Source of the DNA: an uncultured Rhodopila sp.
Lineage (GTDB): Bacteria > Pseudomonadota > Alphaproteobacteria > Acetobacterales > Acetobacteraceae
Assembly: GCA_903932145.1 (NCBI GenBank)
Contig: CAIZFE010000086.1
Span: 186,001-250,000 of the forward strand
Reading direction: 5' to 3'
Length of the DNA: 64,000 nucleotides
Shown here: positions 59,827-64,000 of the stretch, piece after piece
How the letters are laid out: each line of letters opens with the position of its first letter
How positions within the stretch are numbered: position 1 is the first letter of the stretch
Made by a program: the position numbers and the translations under genes
The notes under the pieces: model-generated
What the model was told of the DNA's origin: nothing
What the model saw: only the letters and a program-made list of their open reading frames with translations
Database searches by the model: none

Positions 59827-61278
59827 CTATCGCTCATGCCCGGCCGGTTGACCGAATCCCATGCCGTTGATTGTCATCGCGCCGCCGCCGAGCGAAATAT
59901 CCCACACGAGGCTATCGCCCTGTTTGCGGCCCATTCCCTTGGCGAGGAACACCATCGGCAAGGCACCGTGCAACGCGGGTTTGCCCATGGCCTGCGCGAG
60001 CAATGCGTCGGCGCCGGTCGCAGTAATGTGAATGTCAGCGCCGATGTCGCCGTTAGGCCGGGGCACGAAGCGCGCCGAACCCTGCACATGCAGCGGGCCG
60101 GCATCGAAGCCAAAAGACTCGACGGCGGCTTTGGCGCCCGGCATCGCCAGCAACGCACCGGCCTGCGACTGCAACGCCTTCGTATCCGGGTTCGGAGCCA
60201 TGGCGGCCTGAAGCAGAGCCGTCGCCGCTCCGACCGGCAGGCCGGCCAGCACGGTCCGGGCGGTCAGGCGATGCGGCAATAACGCGGCGGTATCGGCGGA
60301 CAACGAGGTCATGGCGAGATCGTCCAGGGCGACATCGGCCGCGGCGTTGAGACGATGCTCCTCCGCGCTGCCCTTTACGTCCAGTCGCAGGCGGTCGATC
60401 GTGCCGTTGTTCCCCTCGCCACCGGCGAACGTCACGCCGCTCAGTGTTTGGGATGCCTCGAACCGTGTCACCAGGCCGGCGGTCGTGCTCAGCACGTCCT
60501 GGAGGTCAAGGCGTTCGACGGAAGCGATCCGGGTGCCTCCACCGGATTGCATCATCGCCCGCACGGCTGTCAGAAGGCGTGCTGCCTGCTGCTGGTCGAG
60601 GCCGTTCAAAGTGATCTGACCATTCAGGTGCCGCACCTGATTGTCGATCGCCGTCTGGCCCGGCTCGCGTGTCACCACCCGCCAGTTCGCCGCGGAGTCT
60701 TTCGCCATCAGATCCAGCCGGCCGTCCGTGACCGCGGTCGCGGTAAGGCTCAGGGTGGCTCGCTCGATGCTTTGGCCGGTGTCCTGACCGCCCGCCGCCG
60801 ACTGCAAGGTGATTGTTCCCATCTCCGCCAGGAACGCCGACGAAGACATCAGTCGCGGATCGAAGCGGCCATGCATCGCCTGTTGCCCAAGCGTGTAGGA
60901 CACGACGTGGTCGATGCTGTTGCCCAGCGCGCCCGCCGCCGGCAGAGTTATGGCTGTGACGTCCCAGGAGTCATTGGGTGCGGGGCGGGCCACGACCTGC
61001 GCCATTGCATTGGCCGGCGCGACGAACCCGCTCAGCGGAAGCTGAATATGGACGTCGTCCCCCGATTGGGTGACCTGCGCGGCTTTGTCGCCGACCGAGA
61101 TCGCGCCGAAGCTGAGCAGCGAGAGTGTCTCGCTCACGCCGGATCGCAGCCCGTCGATGTCGGGCTGGCTTTGGGCCTGAACCCCGGATGCGCTGAGGGC
61201 GCAGCCCAACACGATGACCAGACCAACAACCGGACCCATCCGTCCGCCGTCGCGGCGGTCTGCACCAGACGCTGTCAT
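59827..61278 (-). CDS. Secreted hypothetical protein downstream of a PhoR-like kinase
   Basis: A 483-residue exported protein. The signal sequence MGPVVGLVIVLGCALSASGVQAQ is followed by a long body of alternating beta-like segments rich in Ala, Gly, Leu and Thr (LRLDVKGSAEEHRLNAAADVALDDLAMTSLSAD, ITLNGLDQQQAARLLTAVRAMM). It resembles DUF2125- or YdgA-like periplasmic proteins in composition but no family is assigned. It overlaps the kinase gene by 4 bases (ATGA), so it is expressed with it. Role unknown. Confidence 0.75.
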   Translation of the reverse strand: MTASGADRRDGGRMGPVVGLVIVLGCALSASGVQAQSQPDIDGLRSGVSETLSLLSFGAISVGDKAAQVTQSGDDVHIQLPLSGFVAPANAMAQVVARPAPNDSWDVTAITLPAAGALGNSIDHVVSYTLGQQAMHGRFDPRLMSSSAFLAEMGTITLQSAAGGQDTGQSIERATLSLTATAVTDGRLDLMAKDSAANWRVVTREPGQTAIDNQVRHLNGQITLNGLDQQQAARLLTAVRAMMQSGGGTRIASVERLDLQDVLSTTAGLVTRFEASQTLSGVTFAGGEGNNGTIDRLRLDVKGSAEEHRLNAAADVALDDLAMTSLSADTAALLPHRLTARTVLAGLPVGAATALLQAAMAPNPDTKALQSQAGALLAMPGAKAAVESFGFDAGPLHVQGSARFVPRPNGDIGADIHITATGADALLAQAMGKPALHGALPMVFLAKGMGRKQGDSLVWDISLGGGAMTINGMGFGQPAGHER

Positions 61279-62636
61279 GCCTGCGTGACCGGCAACCAGA
61301 CGTTGATCGTCGTGCCCTGACCGACCTCGCTTTCGATCAGCAACTGCCCGCGGTGGCGGTTGACGATATGCTTGACGATCGCCAACCCCAGACCCGTACC
61401 ACCCACCGCACGAGACCTCCCTTTGTCCACCCGGTAAAACCGTTCGGTCAGCCTGGGTATGTGCTCGCGCGCAATGCCGGCCCCCTGATCGGTGACGGCG
61501 ACGACAATGCCCCGGCGACTCGGCCAGCGCTTGCCGGGTTGTGCCACCGTGACATCCAGCCGCAGCACCCCGCCGTCGCGGCCATATTTCAAGCCGTTGT
61601 CCAGCAGATTCTGCAACACCTGCGCCATCTGATCGGCATCGCCGGTGACGGGCGGCAGTTCCGGCTCGATATGTAAGGCCAGTTTGACCTTACGTTCGGC
61701 CAGCCGGGGTTCGAAGCCCGCCACCATCCGCTGGATAAGACCGGCAAGATCCAACGGTTCCAACGGTGTCTGATGTTCGGTCAACTCTATGCGTGACAAG
61801 CTCAACAGATCATCGATCAGCCGGTTCATCCGCGCGCCCTGCTCGGCCATGATGCCCAGGAAGCGCTTCTGGGCGGGCGGATCGTCGGCGGCCGGTCCCT
61901 GCAAGGTCTCTACAAAGCCAATCAAGGAGGCCAACGGAGTCCGAAGCTCGTGGCTGACATTGGCTACGAAGTCCGCCCGCATGCGTTCCACGACACGTTC
62001 GCGGGTGCGATCCGAAAGCACCAGCAAGACCTCGCCGCCATCGGCCAACGGTGGGTTCATCGGGACCACGGTGGCATACAGATCGCGCGGCACCGGCGCC
62101 CGCAACGCGATTTCGGCGGTTTGCGCGATGGCAGTGGCCATGGCGCGGTCGATGGCGTTGCGGATTCCGGGATGACGCAAAACGGCCGGCAAATCGTCTC
62201 CCAGGGCAGAGCGGGCGGACGCATTCGCGCGGCGCACCGCATGGTCACGTGCCAGCACCAGGATCGGGTCGGGCAGCCGTTCCAGGATCAGGGTGTCGGC
62301 GCGGCGGTGCTGTTCCTGAACGGCGGCGCGGCTGGCAAGCCGGCGTGACAGGCGTTCGATTTCGCGGCCCAGCGGGCTCATCATAACCGCGCTTTCGGCC
62401 TCGCCGATCGTGTTTGCGCTTTCCGGCCGAGGATCGTCGGAGGTCACGCGCCGCACCTGCTCCATCAGCAGGTCAAGATCGCGGCCCCAGACCAACGCGA
62501 AAGCGCCGGCGGCAAGGGTGCAGAGCATCATCCCGCCCAGGCACGGCCAAAATTCCGCCCACTGAAACGCGGCCAGAAACGCCAGCACGATGACCGGGGT
62601 ACCGGCGAGAACGGACGCAACGCCCAGGGTCCTCAT
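61275..62636 (-). CDS. phoR: PhoR-like sensor histidine kinase
   Basis: A 453-residue membrane sensor. Two N-terminal hydrophobic segments (about residues 5-50) are followed by a PAS-like domain (LERLPDPILVLARDHAVRRANASARSAL). The dimerisation domain has FVANVSHELRTPLASLIGFVETLQG (His 229), and the HATPase has NLLDNGLKYG, DQGAGI and GGTGLGLAIVKHI. The order and FVANVSHELRTPL..GF.ETL are typical of PhoR, the phosphate-starvation sensor. No phoB or pst genes are in the window, so the name rests on domain similarity. It is coupled to a secreted protein gene downstream. Confidence 0.82.
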   Translation of the reverse strand: MRTLGVASVLAGTPVIVLAFLAAFQWAEFWPCLGGMMLCTLAAGAFALVWGRDLDLLMEQVRRVTSDDPRPESANTIGEAESAVMMSPLGREIERLSRRLASRAAVQEQHRRADTLILERLPDPILVLARDHAVRRANASARSALGDDLPAVLRHPGIRNAIDRAMATAIAQTAEIALRAPVPRDLYATVVPMNPPLADGGEVLLVLSDRTRERVVERMRADFVANVSHELRTPLASLIGFVETLQGPAADDPPAQKRFLGIMAEQGARMNRLIDDLLSLSRIELTEHQTPLEPLDLAGLIQRMVAGFEPRLAERKVKLALHIEPELPPVTGDADQMAQVLQNLLDNGLKYGRDGGVLRLDVTVAQPGKRWPSRRGIVVAVTDQGAGIAREHIPRLTERFYRVDKGRSRAVGGTGLGLAIVKHIVNRHRGQLLIESEVGQGTTINVWLPVTQA

Positions 62637-62661
62637 CGCGACGGGGCTCGGTCTTCATTCA

Positions 62662-62740
62662 CCGTCATGGCCCGGCTTGGCCGGGCCACCTGTGGCGGTA
62701 GGAGTGGCATGAGTGGCCCGGACAAGCCGGGCCATGACGC
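62662..62740. repeat. Intergenic palindromic repeat, family B
   Basis: CGTCATGGCCCGGCTTGGCC at about 62663 with an inverted arm CGGACAAGCCGGGCCATGACG ending at 62739. It lies between the PhoR-like gene and the TerB-like gene. The compact form is a simple stem-loop. Confidence 0.75.
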
Positions 62741-62772
62741 CTCGGGACGGGAACCGGCGCCCACGTGGGCTG

Positions 62773-63207
62773 TCACGATTCACCAGGATCGACCCGCTGG
62801 TAGCGGGCGCGTACCCCGCGTTCGATCGCGGCGGAAACCAGCGGGTCCAGTTCCAGTTCACCGCGCACGAAGTCGAGCATTTCCAGCGACTGGCGACGCG
62901 CGCCCTCGCCTCCGGCCACGACTTCACAGGCCAGGGCATAGGCGGTTTCCCGCAGTTTGGGGCTGAGTGCCGCGCGCATCAGCCGGCTGGCGTGGGCCAG
63001 TCCCTCGTCCTCATGCAGCAAATTGGCGGCGCGTTCGGTGACGCTGGCCAGTGCGTCGCGGGTGAAATCCTGGAATGCCGGCAGCGTCTGCACCAGGCCG
63101 GACATGATGCCAATTTCCCGGTCGGTCATACCGCCGTCGGCGGCGGAGACCAGAACCATTGTGAGAACCAGCGCCTCGGGCGCATTGATAGAATCGCGGG
63201 ACCGCAT
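62773..63207 (-). CDS. TerB-like helical protein
   Basis: A 144-residue all-helical protein. ALVLTMVLVSAADGGMTDREIGIMSGLVQTLPAF near the N-terminus is the TerB-like 'D..M...E...I' pattern. RETAYALACEVVAGGEGARRQSLEMLDFVRGEL carries the second acidic helix. TerB-domain proteins bind Ca2+ or act in tellurite and stress responses, but the precise role here is unknown. It is probably co-transcribed with the helicase gene upstream. Confidence 0.78.
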   Translation of the reverse strand: MRSRDSINAPEALVLTMVLVSAADGGMTDREIGIMSGLVQTLPAFQDFTRDALASVTERAANLLHEDEGLAHASRLMRAALSPKLRETAYALACEVVAGGEGARRQSLEMLDFVRGELELDPLVSAAIERGVRARYQRVDPGES

Positions 63208-63243
63208 GTGTATCCTCCAGGGATCATGGATAGGGCGACAGCC

Positions 63244-64000
63244 TCAGGCCGGGGACCGTGGCGTTAGAAATGCACGAGTCCTCAGGAAAGCGCCAGTTTC
63301 CTCGACGGCTTGTGCGAGGCCCACACGTTTCACCACGACTCCCGACGGAAAGGCCGACATCAACCGCGTTGGCGCCTGTCGGTCGAGCAGCACAAACACG
63401 CCCCGGTCCGAGGCGCGACGGATCAGGCGGCCGAACGCCTGGCGCAAACGCAAGCGAACTATACGGTCGTCGTAGCTTTTTGGATCACCGTCGGACAGGT
63501 GGACCCGGCGTTCGCGGTGCAAAATATCGGGGCGAGGCCATGGCGTGCGCTCGAACACCACCAGCCGCAGCGCGTTCCCCGGGACATCGACGCCGTCGCG
63601 CATGGCGTCGGTACCGAGCAGGCAGCTTTCTTCCTCGGCGCGGAAGATATCGACCAGGGTGGCGTTGCCCATGGCATCGACATGCTGGGCATACAGCGGA
63701 ATACCGGCGCGTTCCAGGTCCGGGGCGATTTTCGCGTGCACCGTCCGCAGGCGGCTGATGGCGGTGAACAGGCCCAGCGCGCTGCCCTCCGACGCCATAA
63801 AAAGAGCGCGATAGGCGGCGGCGAGTTGGTCCAGGTTGCCCGGCATCACGTCGCTGACCACGAACGCCCGTGTCTGTTCCGCGTAATCGAACGGTGACGC
63901 CACCGCCGCTCTGATCGCCGGCGAGGGCAAATGCGGCGCGCCGACGCGGGCCTCCGCCGACGCCCAGGCGATTTCGGGATCGCGATCGCCGGAGTCGCGT
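63244..64000 (-). CDS. DinG-type ATP-dependent helicase, C-terminal part (truncated by window edge)
   Basis: The frame is open to the window end, so about 252 residues of the C-terminus are visible. SEGSALGLFTAISRLRTVH corresponds to the start of helicase domain 2. CLLGTDAMRDGVDVPGNALRLVVFERTPWPRPD is motif V, and LRQAFGRLIRRASDRGVFVLLDRQ is motif VI with the Q..GRLIR pattern of DinG/XPD-like superfamily 2 helicases. The N-terminal Walker and Fe-S regions lie beyond the window. It would unwind DNA, perhaps R-loops as DinG does. Confidence 0.9.
   Translation of the reverse strand, partial: RDSGDRDPEIAWASAEARVGAPHLPSPAIRAAVASPFDYAEQTRAFVVSDVMPGNLDQLAAAYRALFMASEGSALGLFTAISRLRTVHAKIAPDLERAGIPLYAQHVDAMGNATLVDIFRAEEESCLLGTDAMRDGVDVPGNALRLVVFERTPWPRPDILHRERRVHLSDGDPKSYDDRIVRLRLRQAFGRLIRRASDRGVFVLLDRQAPTRLMSAFPSGVVVKRVGLAQAVEETGAFLRTRAFLTPRSPA

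Overview
The window is GC-rich bacterial chromosome with dense genes, mostly ATG starts with recognisable Shine-Dalgarno sequences, and scattered intergenic palindromic repeats. The gene set points to an alphaproteobacterium, and by overall flavour (inference, not proven) to the Rhodospirillales/Acetobacteraceae. It includes plant/alpha-type glutamate-cysteine ligase, adjacent pssA and psd, an ETF-beta lysine methyltransferase-like protein, a DUF3309 small membrane protein and several coxMSL-type molybdenum hydroxylase genes. No rRNA, tRNA or CRISPR array was seen.

Layout. 1-1.6 kb: the 3' part of a molybdenum hydroxylase large subunit followed by a MoaD/ThiS-like protein. 2.6-7.2 kb: a Csu-type chaperone-usher pilus operon (pilin, chaperone, usher, two-domain tip-like subunit). 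7.3-11.8 kb (minus): nitroreductase, SDR dehydrogenase, class III CoA-transferase and an MFS carrier, probably catabolic. 12-16.2 kb (minus): Mo-hydroxylase maturation genes (CoxE-like VWA protein, split XdhC halves, MPT-binding/NTP-transferase fusion). 16.4-19.4 kb: a parvulin, a PEP-CTERM protein and a fatty acid hydroxylase-family protein. 19.8-23 kb: a TetR repressor divergent from an SDR and an MHS-family carrier, with a visible operator.

23-31.4 kb is an envelope/stress-response island: a YXWGXW repeat protein, a BacA/YddA-like membrane protein without ATPase, DUF3309, a fused sensor kinase/double receiver/LuxR protein, a stand-alone receiver, a Spy/CpxP-like protein, small secreted proteins and lipoproteins, and an OmpA lipoprotein. 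Four transcription units here carry the same upstream element, GTARTTTCCGANNCTS, in the same orientation, 66-103 bp before the start codon and with a -10-like hexamer 27-29 bp further on. This looks like an undescribed local regulon and is the most interesting signal in the window.

32-37.3 kb: DUF167, folD, and a complete FAD/2Fe-2S/Mo hydroxylase operon ending in a second MoaD/ThiS-like gene, paralogous to the pair at the window start. 37.5-38.7 kb: an IS110/IS1111-type element inactivated by two nonsense codons. 39.3-47.4 kb: an aldo/keto reductase, a beta-propeller protein, a TPR/winged-helix regulator divergent from a DUF899 cassette (with an SRPBCC gene remnant between them), a sulfonate-type ABC transporter and a VOC protein. 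47.6-52.2 kb: a complete branched-chain amino acid-type ABC transporter (livGFHMK). 52.4-64 kb: housekeeping genes (pssA, psd, gshA, rsmE, ubiA, methyltransferase, phoR-like kinase, TerB-like protein) and the end of a DinG-type helicase.

Three repeat families occupy intergenic DNA: a hairpin repeat (three copies), a 'GTCATGGCCGGGCTTGGCC' palindrome family (at least four loci) and a 252-bp element with 24-bp inverted ends.
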